Shown here in pieces: positions 10,235 to 20,002 of a stretch of 20,598 nt of DNA (its first letter is position 1; each line of letters opens with the position of its first letter). The DNA is taken from assembly GCA_905250885.1 (NCBI GenBank), contig CAJNOQ010003334.1, positions 1-20,598 of the forward strand, in the 5' to 3' direction. The notes beneath the pieces are model-generated. The model was given only the letters and a program-made list of their open reading frames with translations, searched no databases and was not told the origin of the DNA. This DNA comes from Didymodactylos carnosus. Its lineage: Eukaryota > Rotifera > Eurotatoria > Philodinida > Philodinidae. Made by a program: the position numbers and the translations under genes.

Positions 10235-12767
10235 ATGAATAATCATCCGAACACTCATGAACCGTTACGTCTTCGACCAGCACATCAAGACTCGAAAATG
10301 TTAACAAAATCAGAAAACCAAGATTTATATAATATACTTGGACAAAATGGAGTAGTATGTTTAGACAGTAACAATCATAGAATCTACAGTTTTTTACATC
10401 AATTTTTTCTTTTGATCTCTTATATTAGACATTAGCAACAGCTGTAGTCCAAATTCTGTTACCAGAACAACCTCATCAAACCCGTTGGCTTAAATATGCC
10501 TGTGGCGTATTTTGTTTTGTTAAAGATTATGATCAACGAACGTATTGTTTTCGTTTATACGACTTAAAAGTATTGCCGAAAGTTTATTTATCCCGTATAT
10601 TTAATTTATTTATTTTTAGCAAAGGCGTCATATTTTTGAAGAAACTGTAGCTGCGTCACTTAATTTACAAAAAATATTGCCACGTTTTTTTTGGTTTGAT
10701 GGATCGGTAAGCATTTACATTCTAACAAGAATAAACTGAGATATATTTTTCTATTTTTTAGAACTCAAAAGTCGGTATTAATTTTGCGAACGACAACGAA
10801 GCTAATTTATTTTTTGAACAATTTCTAATTAAACAACAAGATCGACAGAGTACAAAAGAAAATCGTTAATATTTTCTTTTCATCTTTGAAAATTTATCCT
10901 TGTAGGAAAAAAAAAATCTCAAGCTTCTACCAAGTTGCATCCTCCAACACCACAAATTCCACAGCAACAATCGCAGCTATTAACACTTCCGCTGACATCC
11001 ACAAATATTGTAGAATCCAAAACTTCTACAAACGCTACGTTAACTAAAAGTAATGTTTTTCTTACTTTTACAGAACAAATGACAAAGTTTGAAACAGTTT
11101 TCTTCTTTTTCAGAGTCTAAAGCCAGCTTGTTTTTTGATACAATAACAAGAAGAAACAAAGTCGCCAAATTAGAAATATCAGAACCATCTTTGTATGTAT
11201 CGATTTGTTTATGTTTGCTATGTTAGAAGCAGGATTAGTAAATAAGTTTGGTTTTTGAGCATACATGTTTGTTTTGGTTTTCGATTTTGTGGGAAAAATC
11301 TTGAAATTAAAAGTCTTTAAATATTTTATTTTAACTTTTTCATAAAAAGCATTTTTTTTTCAAGTTTCGAACACCGTGGACATGTTGATGTGATTGCAAA
11401 TCAAGTGGGTTACTCATGTTTTTTCTTTTATCATTTGAAAATAAATAATCTTTTGTGTTATTATAGACGTTTTTTGCCAACGACGAACAAGCTCAACTAT
11501 TTGATCAATATATACATGGTACAATCGAAAAATTAATACCCGATATCACAGACGCAGAAAAAAAGGAAATAAAAGAGTATATGGATGCTACAGGAGGAAC
11601 AGAACAGCTTACAAGTGCGTTGTTTAGTTTAGAAATTTAATGACTTTTATGCATTATTATTGTATACTTCTATCCTAGAATCCAAATCAGCATCACATCA
11701 ATCCGATGCTCCTGCTATTCCACAAAGAATGCAAATTGTTCGTACTGAACCATCTTCATCGGTTGACGTAAGGCAAGCACGCACACCATTAACCGATTTA
11801 TTCAATCATCCACAGCAAGCAGCTCCCGACATACCATCCAGACCCGGACGCCCATCAACAGTAACAAATACATCGCCAGAAAAACAAACTGTTGTACCAA
11901 ACATACCACTGCCTCCACCTCCACCATCGTTTTTTTCTCAAACAAATGAAATGACAACTCAGTCGGATCATGTTTCACCATCAGTGATTAATAACACAAG
12001 GTTTGTAAAAAATGTTTCCTTCATACAATCATCCCGTTCATACAAAAGTGAATTAATAGTATTGATTCCTAGCAAAATCAAATGATTGATGATAATGATC
12101 TTTAGATGACATTATTTCTGTCAATGTGCTAATCTTTTTATTTTTGTTTAGTAACCATTTTTCCCGTCCACTTCCTCCAGCACCGCCGTAAGTAGTCATT
12201 TAGTTTCAATCAAAATCAAGCTACAGCATTGTTACTATAAGATTTTCTTTCTATTTAGACTACCTTCAACAATGAACCTGCACTCATCTTCTTTCAATAA
12301 TCAATCCAACAGTGTAATACCCGCTCCACCGCCACCATCATCAGAAAAGATATCGGCTTTAACCTCAACAACAATAGAGGCGACAAATACTCGAAAACCC
12401 GAGTCACTACTGTCTGCTATCCAAACTTTTGACAAAAAACGATTACAAGTAAGTGAAAAAGAATTTGCGAGTAAGATGCATGTCAGTTTTATTTTTCGTC
12501 ATTCTCTGTTTTTTTTTAGAGAACAGAACAACAATCGAAGCAAAGTGTATCGAATTTACATACAACATCGATAGCTCCTTCCAGTGATGCCCATGGTATG
12601 GATGCTTTAACAAACAACATTGTGGAGATACTTAAAACTAGAAGAAATCAAATAAGTAAGCCTGAAAGTCATAAAACAATTTTATTATTAATAAATATTC
12701 AATAATCTTTTATATAGTGCCGCCTGAAGAAGACGTACGTCAAAGTGATGAGGAAGATTGGACATAA
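10235..12767 (+). CDS. WASP/N-WASP family actin nucleation-promoting factor, 13 exons
   Basis: This protein would link Cdc42/Rac signals to Arp2/3-driven actin branching in the cytoplasm. Exons are 10235-10354, 10429-10569, 10620-10706, 10762-10864, 10906-11049, 11114-11192, 11365-11404, 11467-11614, 11679-12000, 12152-12187, 12259-12448, 12520-12655 and 12718-12767. All join in frame to give 531 residues; human N-WASP has about 505. In order there is a WH1 domain (about 20-140, with TLATAVVQ and CGVFCFVKD), a KKK basic patch (152-154), a CRIB motif ISEPSFFEHRGHV (220-232), a GBD autoinhibitory helix ending near ATGG (about 257-287), a proline-rich region with PLPPPPP (289-450), a WH2-like LLSAIQ..KKRLQ (457-470), a central helix around VEILKTRRNQI (504-515) and an acidic tail SDEEDWT with the Arp2/3-binding Trp at 530. 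The WH2 is divergent. The CRIB plus GBD separates it from WAVE. Several donors are weak (GTATTG, GTTAAT, GTTTGT), so those joints are slightly less sure. Confidence 0.92.
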
Positions 12768-13542
12768 TATATCAAATGTGAATAATTTTTTCATTTCCAT
12801 TAACATTCCAATATACTTTATCTGATTATTATATATTTTTTTTTACATATTTATTTAAAAAAAATGCTTTCTATTTGGTTCGCTCCTTCTGCTATCTCGT
12901 TAAGCCTTAATAATATTTGTAAATGTGAGATAATATGAGTTTATTTTATTTTCTTATTCAATCGATAAGAGTAGTCCTTTTGTATGTGTATGTAATTAAA
13001 CATTTCTTTGTCATCTGCCACTACACTATTTTATTACTGCTTTTATTATACTTTGTTTTTTTTAATTTTCCGATGTTTTCTGTGCAATATAAAAGAACAG
13101 TGGTGAGAAAACATGAGATTCCATTTGTTTAATTCAGTACTCTGGAATAAAACGTAGGATAATATAAAACAGGACTAGATAACTCTATTGTAGAAAGTGA
13201 TAACCTCATAGCGAATATATGGTCATTTAAAATAATACTCCGTAAATCAATTTCATATAATAACTCAAAAACACAGTTTTTTCCTTGTTTTGTCGTAATC
13301 ATGTTGTCTTAATGATATCCTATTGACAACATTTTCTATACACAACAACAACGTGTTGAGAAACATTAGCACTGACATCAATTGCAAAATAAAATTGGAA
13401 AATATCTCAGACTACGGCACTCCCTTCAGCCTATAGAGGAAGGCTGTAAAATCTGTTCTTTTCTCATTTACCCGTACAAAATCGCAGCAATCTTCTTGCT
13501 GATATTATGTTTCATTCAAACATTCAATTATTACTTTTTTAT
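12768..13542. other. WASP 3' flank and intergenic DNA
   Basis: I see AT-rich sequence with no recognisable gene. The nearest AATAAA on the plus strand is at 13146-13151, about 380 bp past the stop, so the poly(A) site may use a variant signal nearer by. Confidence 0.4.
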
Positions 13543-13569
13543 TTCGACTATTATGCGCTAATAGTCGAA
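13543..13569. repeat. perfect 11-bp stem-loop
   Basis: TTCGACTATTA and TAATAGTCGAA flank the 5-base loop TGCGC. It is about 90 bp outside the inverted-repeat element at 13657-14226 and has no known role. Confidence 0.7.
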
Positions 13570-13656
13570 CGTAGATGAGTCAACTCTGGTGTTTAGCGAA
13601 TGACCGGACAGAGTCATTTCCTGAGTTTCGTATGTCTTTAGTTTATTCGAGTTACC

Positions 13657-14226
13657 GGAAACTGGTCAACTGAGACTTTCGTCACCTATACTTTCGTCGT
13701 TGACCAAAGTTTTGTTTGAGTTTGCCATTGTTCTCTATATAAAGTAGATATTGTGTCATTGCCCGCTTTATCTTCTCGTCTCATAAATATCTATATATAT
13801 ATCTAAGTGTGCTTTTCATAGTTTCCTGCAAATCAAATGTCTTCATGCATTATTAAAATCGAAAAAGAAACATTGGCAGCAACAATTCATCCACTCTCGT
13901 TTCTGGTTGGCGATAAAGTTGGCAAGCCAAAAAACGATAGCAACAAAAAATAAACTGTTGATGACAACTTTACGTGGGTCATCTACAGTCACGTGATAAG
14001 TGGACAGTCGGAACAGATCTTCGACAAAGTCGAAAAAGGTACTATTTTCCGACAAATTTGAGTCAACTCTCGAAGGTACAACACAGTCTCATCAGTGATC
14101 GAAGTAAGGTGAATTTTGGTCAGCTGACGAAAGTCAGACAAAACTTCGGTCAATTGACAAAAGTCAGACAAAACTTTGGTCAATGACGAACGTGTAGGTG
14201 ACGAAAGTCTCAGTTGACCAGTTTCC
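13657..14226. mobile_element. MITE-like element with about 60-bp terminal inverted repeats
   Basis: The left end GGAAACTGGTCAACTGAGAC... (13657-13717) is matched in reverse complement at 14166-14226 with only a few mismatches. Beside the right arm, a 30-bp unit (GGTCARYTGAC-AAAGTCAGACAAAACTT) is repeated in tandem at 14118-14187. The roughly 450-bp centre contains a TATATAAAG box (13736-13744) and a 38-codon frame (13837-13953). No transposase or clear target duplication was found. The 70- and 64-codon frames overlapping the right side are shadows of the repeat. Confidence 0.75.
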
Positions 14227-14443
14227 GATTCCCCGTTTATTCTATTAGCTAATACTCCCAGAAATTACTGAAAATCATACCTCAAAAATGTAAATTTAAC
14301 TCTATCCATGTTCAAGGATGTTTTTCTGATCAGCAGACATAGCCTCATAAAGTTTTTTGGGTCTGGTACTGTTGAGCGAAAAAGGAGTTAAAATAAGAGT
14401 AGTCCTCACCTAGAGGAAATGTCGAGAATGTTGTATTTTTCAT
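14227..14443. other. intergenic DNA between two MITEs
   Basis: No gene or repeat is recognised in this stretch. Confidence 0.4.
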
Positions 14444-14595
14444 GAGGGTGTTTTATAGAAATTTTTAAGTGCTTGACTTAAGTCATACCTAAGTCTCCGT
14501 TTTGTACCCTTGCGTGTTAATTTTAAACACTTAAGTCTGACTTAAGTCTAGACATAGTTATGTCGAGCACTTAAGAATTTTTATGAAACACCCTC
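14444..14595. mobile_element. 152-bp MITE with about 34-bp terminal inverted repeats
   Basis: GAGGGTGTTTTATAGAAATT (14444 on) matches the reverse complement of the right end (AATTTTTATGAAACACCCTC, ending 14595). The match continues through TTAAGTGCTYGAC to about 34 bp with few mismatches. The interior carries repeated ACTTAAGTC words in both orientations. It is too short to code. It is a clean MITE by structure; its family is unknown and no target duplication is evident. Confidence 0.75.
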
Positions 14596-15159
14596 CAGAA
14601 CTTCTAAATTCTTAATGGATACCTTGCGAAAACGCATAGCATGTAAAGACGTACGATGATTTGGGAAGTAAAGATGTCCGCGTACAAACAGCGACAGACT
14701 GTCATCGAAAACAATGAGGGAAGGCTCTATCTAAAACATAATTAAAACGAAGTGATTTAATCTAAATTTTATGAATAATACTTTTTACAATAGTATTGTT
14801 TGGTCTCTCAGTTCTTATTGAATGCATAAACAGTTCTACCGATTCGTTTTTTTCTCATTGGTTGAGGTTTGTTGAGAAATCCATGATTATGGTTGATGTT
14901 TTACTGATTTATTCAGTTGCATAGTTGGACAATTCATCTTCAAAAATGAAATTCAAAAATTGTTTGTTATATATACACTTTTTATCCGCTCAGTAATTTT
15001 GTCTTCAGTTTGCGTTTACAAATCGTCAATCTTGACAAATACTAATTTTTTTCTACAAAAGGGACACCGCTGGTTTTGGAAACTTCACACTTGATTATTA
15101 TTTATTCTATCTGGATATTGACTAAAGACAAATACGTTGATGTTTTTCTGAGTTTAATG
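14596..15159. other. intergenic DNA downstream of the unknown minus-strand gene
   Basis: I see no gene. On the minus strand an AATAAA (15106-15101) lies about 55 bp after the stop codon of the gene ending at 15160. Confidence 0.45.
15101..15106 (-). terminator. candidate polyadenylation signal of the minus-strand gene
   Basis: TTTATT on the plus strand reads AATAAA on the minus strand, about 55 bp past the TAA stop. Spacing suits a compact 3' UTR. Confidence 0.4.
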
Positions 15160-18100
15160 TTAAAGTGCATTAAGTAATTGTCTAATAACATTTGGAATGT
15201 CTAATCCATCTAACTTTCTATCTAAACTTTCAAAATCACATATTTCTATTGTATCTTTATGAAAATCATTTGTATCATGTGTATCTGTTCTTTGCTCGTT
15301 ATATAGCAAACGTTCATATAGAGCAGCAATACCCGCAAATGTATCAAATATTAATTGTTTTTCTTCTTGTAAATCAATTAATTCCAATAGTTTATCCCAC
15401 TGTTCTTGTTTAAAATTATTCGTGTGTATATCTTTGATTGCATTATAAAGATGGTTGACTTCCATGCGATAATTACTATTACGAAATTTATCAAATATTC
15501 GACGAAATAAATACTGTCGTCGTGATGACAAACGACAATATCGACTCAAATATTCAGTTGGTTTTAGTTTTTCTAACTGTTTCAAATCGTAGGGTAATTC
15601 AAATCGACAACCCTAAAAAAGATTTAGAATCTTCATCATATGAGTCAGTTTTTTTTCTATCTTCTTTGACAGGGTTAAATCCCTACCAGTTTTTTGACAT
15701 TTGTACTGTAAAAGACGAAGCGAAAATGAAAATTTTTAGTATACTGTCTTTCTGCTTTGTTAAAGTTTGAGTATAATCCTTTTTGTTAGATGGCTGTTAC
15801 AATAATAAGTGCTCTTTTTGCTTTTGTTTTAGACATGAAATTTTGTTAAATAATGAATGGCATTTTAAATAATTAAATGATTCCATTGTTTAGTCAATTT
15901 TAAACATTCATCCTCGTAGAACAGGTTAAAGTGGATATTTTTTAAATTAACGTTAGAGGAGAGTTGAAGCAACTGGCAACGGAGCCTTTCGAAGTGTCAC
16001 CTTCCGATTTCAATGATTTGTACATGAATCGATAGACCTCAGTGAGGTAGTAAATACCCTAAAAGGATCAAAACCTTTTTTAATAAGGCATGATTGTAGT
16101 TCGCAAATTTCTGATTAAAATGAGACATCTCCCTGCTCTACACGACCTTTCTTTGCAAAGTTATAGAATTTACAAGAAAAGCCCTAAATGTTCATTCTCA
16201 GCTCAAAGCTGCAGAAATAAGAAATTAATTTAGGGCTTTTCTTGTAAATTCTATAACTTTGCAAAGAAAGGTCGTGTAGAGCTGAGAGATATCTCATTTT
16301 AATCAGAACTTTACGGGCTACAATCACGCCTCATTAAAAATGGTTTGGGTTATTTTTTAGAGATCTTGAAAAACTGATTTTCCAGAAACCCGGGTCTTCA
16401 AGAGGCATGGGTACGAATCCTTCTAGGGTATTTACTACCTGACTGAGGTCTATCGATCCATGTGCAAATCATTGGAATCGGAAGGAGACATCTCGAAAGT
16501 TCCCTCGTGAGTGCTGTTCTTTTAAATTTCTAGATATTAGACACTCAACGATCGTTTTAATGCTAATCTTATACTATCATGAAGAGAGTATACAGAAAAA
16601 GATCTATAGTGGGAAGGCCATCTTATTTCGTAGAAAGTGGCTCACCTGTTGTGATAATGCCATTTGTCCTAATAGTAATGGGTTTGTTCCTTGTTTAATC
16701 TTTTCCAGTAAATCCATTGTTCCTTTATCATTCTCTCTAGTTATTTTGTCCTCTTCCTCTGCTGGACTTTTTCGACTTTGTTTATGTTTACCACTCCCTA
16801 AGCCAAGGTCAAAAATCACCAAATCGTTCATTGCTTCACTATTATTATCAAAAGCGCTTATTTTTATTCGCTTATTCGGTAATGGTAATTGTTTTAGTAT
16901 ATTTGTGTTAGGATCCGTATTGATTGCTTCAAGCTCGTCGTCTTTTTCTTCGTTCACGACTTGTTCTTGTTCTATTGATTTAATCACTAGATCGTCTGGT
17001 TCTTTCTCAGTAACTGGCACTTCTGTCTCAACCATTTGCGATGGTACAGGTGATGCTGACAGTTTATTATTACTTGAAGATACAGATGATCTTCGTCTGT
17101 TAACAATGGATGAGGATGGCGAGGACTTTTTATATAATTTTATCGTGGATTTCGTTTGGGACTCAATAGTAGATGGTGCCGGCGTTGGCGTTGGCATTGG
17201 TTCATTATAATTTTGGACAAACATGGCGTCTTTTAGAATATCGCCGTTGTCCGTTATTGACGTTGTGACGATAGTCGATTTTTTATTGTTAGCTGTTGTC
17301 AGATTTACTACTACTTGTTTTGTATTTCCATTTTTTAAACGTTTTGAAGATTGCTTTCGTTTGACTTTCGGGTCGTCGTCGGAATCATCTGCAAAAGACG
17401 AAGATAGTGCCTTGTATCAGAGGCATGCTTTAAGTATCAACACTAGCTGTTGTTTTGCCATGAAAATCCACTTTAGTAGATAGTAGTGATAAAATAAGTG
17501 TAAAAAGAAACGTTTAGATGTTAGCAGGCCAAATAGTAGAGTGCTTGTGTTATTTTTTGAGAACTCGGCTACATTTCTGATTCTACGTAATTGCGGACGT
17601 CAAGATGTGATCTTTAGCATAATTTTTTCCTTAGAGTGTGACTCGAACATAAAGATCTCTTGTTAATCAAAGAATTATTTGTTACTTTTAATTCACTTAC
17701 TTCGCAATAGAGCTCCATCCCTAACAGCATCATTGTAACCATGAACCGGTGAAGATTGTGGTGCTTTTGATCGTTGCTGTATTGTTGTTTTGATAGTTAC
17801 AGTGGGCGGTTCCGGTGGCTGCTGTTCTTTTTTTGCTATGTCGACAGTTGCAGCACTTCCTAGACTTGGAGCTGCCGATAATGGTCTTCGACGTTCGTTT
17901 TCGTATGGTTTCTGCCCGACAATCGTCGATGGTGGTTGCTTTTCATTTAAGAAACTATTGCCAAATTTTTGTAAATAACTTTCTGTAAATGAAAGAAATT
18001 CGTTAGACTTTTGTACGAAAGGCTGTTGTTGTTGCTGCTTCTGCTGCTGCTGCAAACAAGCATCGTGAAATGATTGTGCTGTTCTATAAATACCATTTGT

Positions 18101-18682
18101 CTGTTTAGATTTTGGCCAATTGTTTTTCTGATAACGATGAGAACCTTGCTGTTGAGGTAGTGCCGTGTGCGGTTGTTGAGGATTTGAATCTTGTTCGATC
18201 TTCATAAGTGGAGTTGAATGTGTCAAGTAATGTGCATGGAATTTGTCAAATGCCGGTGGTAGTTGTGATTGAGGTTGTATAGGTATGGCTGTTCGAGGAC
18301 GTTGTCCGATAATTGAACTGTATGGATTATTACTAATTACTTTGACAAAACATTGTTCATAGGCGTGTAATGATTGATCGATGTATTGTTCTTGTTTTCG
18401 TTCAAGACGATCTTCGAAACGATATAATGATTTTAAATTTTCTTTTCGTAAAACAAAATCATGACGTTTCTTAATTGCTTCGTAAGCATTATAACTACGT
18501 ATATACGTATTACGATGTCGATTTAAATCATGTAAAAATAAATTATTGAAACCATTTTGTTGTTCATCTAACATTGGCTGTTGAGATTGTGGTAGTAACA
18601 TGAGCGGCTGTATACTATACAAATCAGGCGTACCATCTTGATGGGCTGATGTAAAATTTTGTGTTATAATTGGTATACGCAT
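15160..18682 (-). CDS. uncharacterised 725-residue low-complexity protein, three exons
   Basis: I do not recognise this protein. Exons on the minus strand are 18682-17701, 17388-16646 and 15612-15160. Donors (GTAAGT, GTGAGC) and acceptors (TTTTGCAG, TTTTTTAG) are good and the frames join, so three separate open frames form one gene. Residues 45-115 are rich in charged helix-forming residues and may form a coiled coil. Residues 130-310 are Gln/Pro-rich with a poly-Q run (211-220) and the short motifs RPRTA (128) and RPLSA (266). Residues 329-334 are acidic (DDSDDD) and followed by a basic KVKRKQSSKR stretch that could be a nuclear signal. Residues 336-550 are Ser/Thr/Glu-rich. The last 150 residues look folded and helical, with two EF-hand-like helix-loop-helix segments (about 614-634 and 644-675) that lack a canonical calcium-binding loop. 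The EF-hand link is a weak inference. Confidence 0.8.
15613..16645 (-). other. 1,033-bp intron 2 of the unknown gene, containing a large hairpin
   Basis: The intron begins GTGAGC and ends TTTTTTAG on the minus strand, between codons. About half of it is the inverted-repeat element at 15986-16499. Without that insertion it would be near 500 bp. Confidence 0.8.
15986..16499. repeat. large intronic inverted repeat (foldback element)
   Basis: The inner arms, 16135-16189 and 16228-16282, are perfect 55-bp inverted copies around a 38-base loop that itself holds CAGCT/AGCTG. Pairing continues outward with scattered mismatches to about 15986 and 16499: for example GATCGATAGACCTCAGT on the left matches ACTGAGGTCTATCGATC on the right. 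The right arm is about 66 bp longer because of sequence at about 16345-16417 that the left arm lacks. There is no coding capacity. A transcript of the intron could fold into a long double-stranded RNA. Confidence 0.9.
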
Positions 18683-20002
18683 AACTTATGTGGAAAACTA
18701 GTTTTTAAAGGTCGAAGATGTATGAACGTTGATAGAAAGAGAAGTAGAATCTAAAAACATAAATTTTTATGTAAATTTGATAAGATTTATGCATTACTTG
18801 CACATGGATGTTTTGGTATCGTATAGAACCTCTTGTTTAAGTGTAGATTTAGTAGATCTATCTTTGAATAAAACAAACCTATTGAAACTAATGTTTATTT
18901 CTATTCATCGTCTTTTTCTGAACAAGTATCATATACGGTTCTCCTGTCCACTGATATTGAAAAAAAACATCTTTGTTAATCGGCAGTTAAATAATTATTT
19001 CAAAAACATCCTAAAAACACACACCTATTTATGTTGTTATTCGAATAACTATAGTGTTGTTAACAAACACACATTAAAAAGAACGAATTTTTTCACTTGA
19101 GATTGAATTGTTCACATTTTAAATGTACAAATTATTTATGTATTGTTTGTTCTTTCGGCAACAGTATTTAATTTTTGAAAACTTGATGAAGAAGAAAAGT
19201 GCCATTTTTCCTCTTCTACATTTTATAAAAGGAAAAAGTTAACAAAAAGCGTTTTTGAACCAAGTGAAAAGTATATTTTCTTTTTATTTTTTGCTCTTTT
19301 GACGCCCGTTGTCAAAAGAGAAATTTATTGTGCTGTAGTATATGTATAAACGATTTGTTAAAAGTAAGAAAAACAAGTTACAAAAGAAAAATAATAAAAA
19401 TGATCAAACGAAAGAATCGATTAATTGTTGAAAAACATCACTTGAATTAATAAAAAATAAAAGAACTACAGATTATCGTCTAAAATCGAGAGATAGGTCC
19501 CTAACGTTTCACTTTCAGAAAACTGATGATAAGAAAAGCGCTCAAATTGATTGACGTCTCTCTCTCTCTACCTCTAGAATCGTCTTTATTGTAGTAATCT
19601 TAGAAATTGACAAAAATTTGTTCTAATAATGAGCAAAAATCAATTAAATTTTGTAGCAAAAAATTTCTTTTAATTTAGTTAGATTGAAGCGAATGTCTTT
19701 GTTACGTTTGTTTTACTAAAATAGCTCATTTTTCCCTCATCAGCTAAGAAAAATGGCTCTTTTTCCTAGAAGAATGCAGATGCACCCATCGTACAGTTCA
19801 TATGCATTGACTTTTAAGTTTTATGATTAATTTGATTTCTGCTATCTAATGTGCACAAAGTTTACCATTGCGCAGTTTACTAACCAGAGTTACTTCTTCG
19901 TCACGATTTACTTTCATCATTGTTTTAACTATTCATATTTTAGAGTGTTCTTTTTTTGTCAAATTAGATTTAAGCTATTTTGTCCTTGAACGTGTATTGT
20001 CA
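18683..20002. other. intergenic DNA between two divergently transcribed genes
   Basis: I see no gene I can support. The 123-codon frame at 18729-19100 lacks an ATG start and any domain feature. A (TC)n run lies at 19557-19569 and a 10-bp stem-loop at 19294-19320. Promoters for both neighbours must lie here, but no specific element can be named. The plus-strand frame running into U2AF1 from 19868 is most likely its 5' leader. Confidence 0.45.
19294..19320. repeat. 10-bp perfect stem-loop
   Basis: CTCTTTTGAC and GTCAAAAGAG flank a GCCCGTT loop. It lies between the two divergent genes and has no known role. Confidence 0.6.

Noticed and set aside
11050-11073. A 24-nt GTAATG...TTACAG stretch that could be read as a tiny intron in WASP
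   Set aside because: Too short to be spliced; the same donor joined to the acceptor at 11113 keeps the frame and leads into the CRIB motif.
16399-16430. TACGAATCC-like string resembling a tRNA T-arm within the foldback
   Set aside because: No acceptor stem, D-arm or anticodon arm fits around it.
16560-17210. 216-codon frame on the plus strand
   Set aside because: Antisense shadow of exon 2 of the minus-strand gene; the minus frame has matching splice sites and phase.
18729-19100. 123-codon frame between the divergent genes
   Set aside because: Begins at a non-ATG codon and has no recognisable feature; likely chance in AT-rich DNA.
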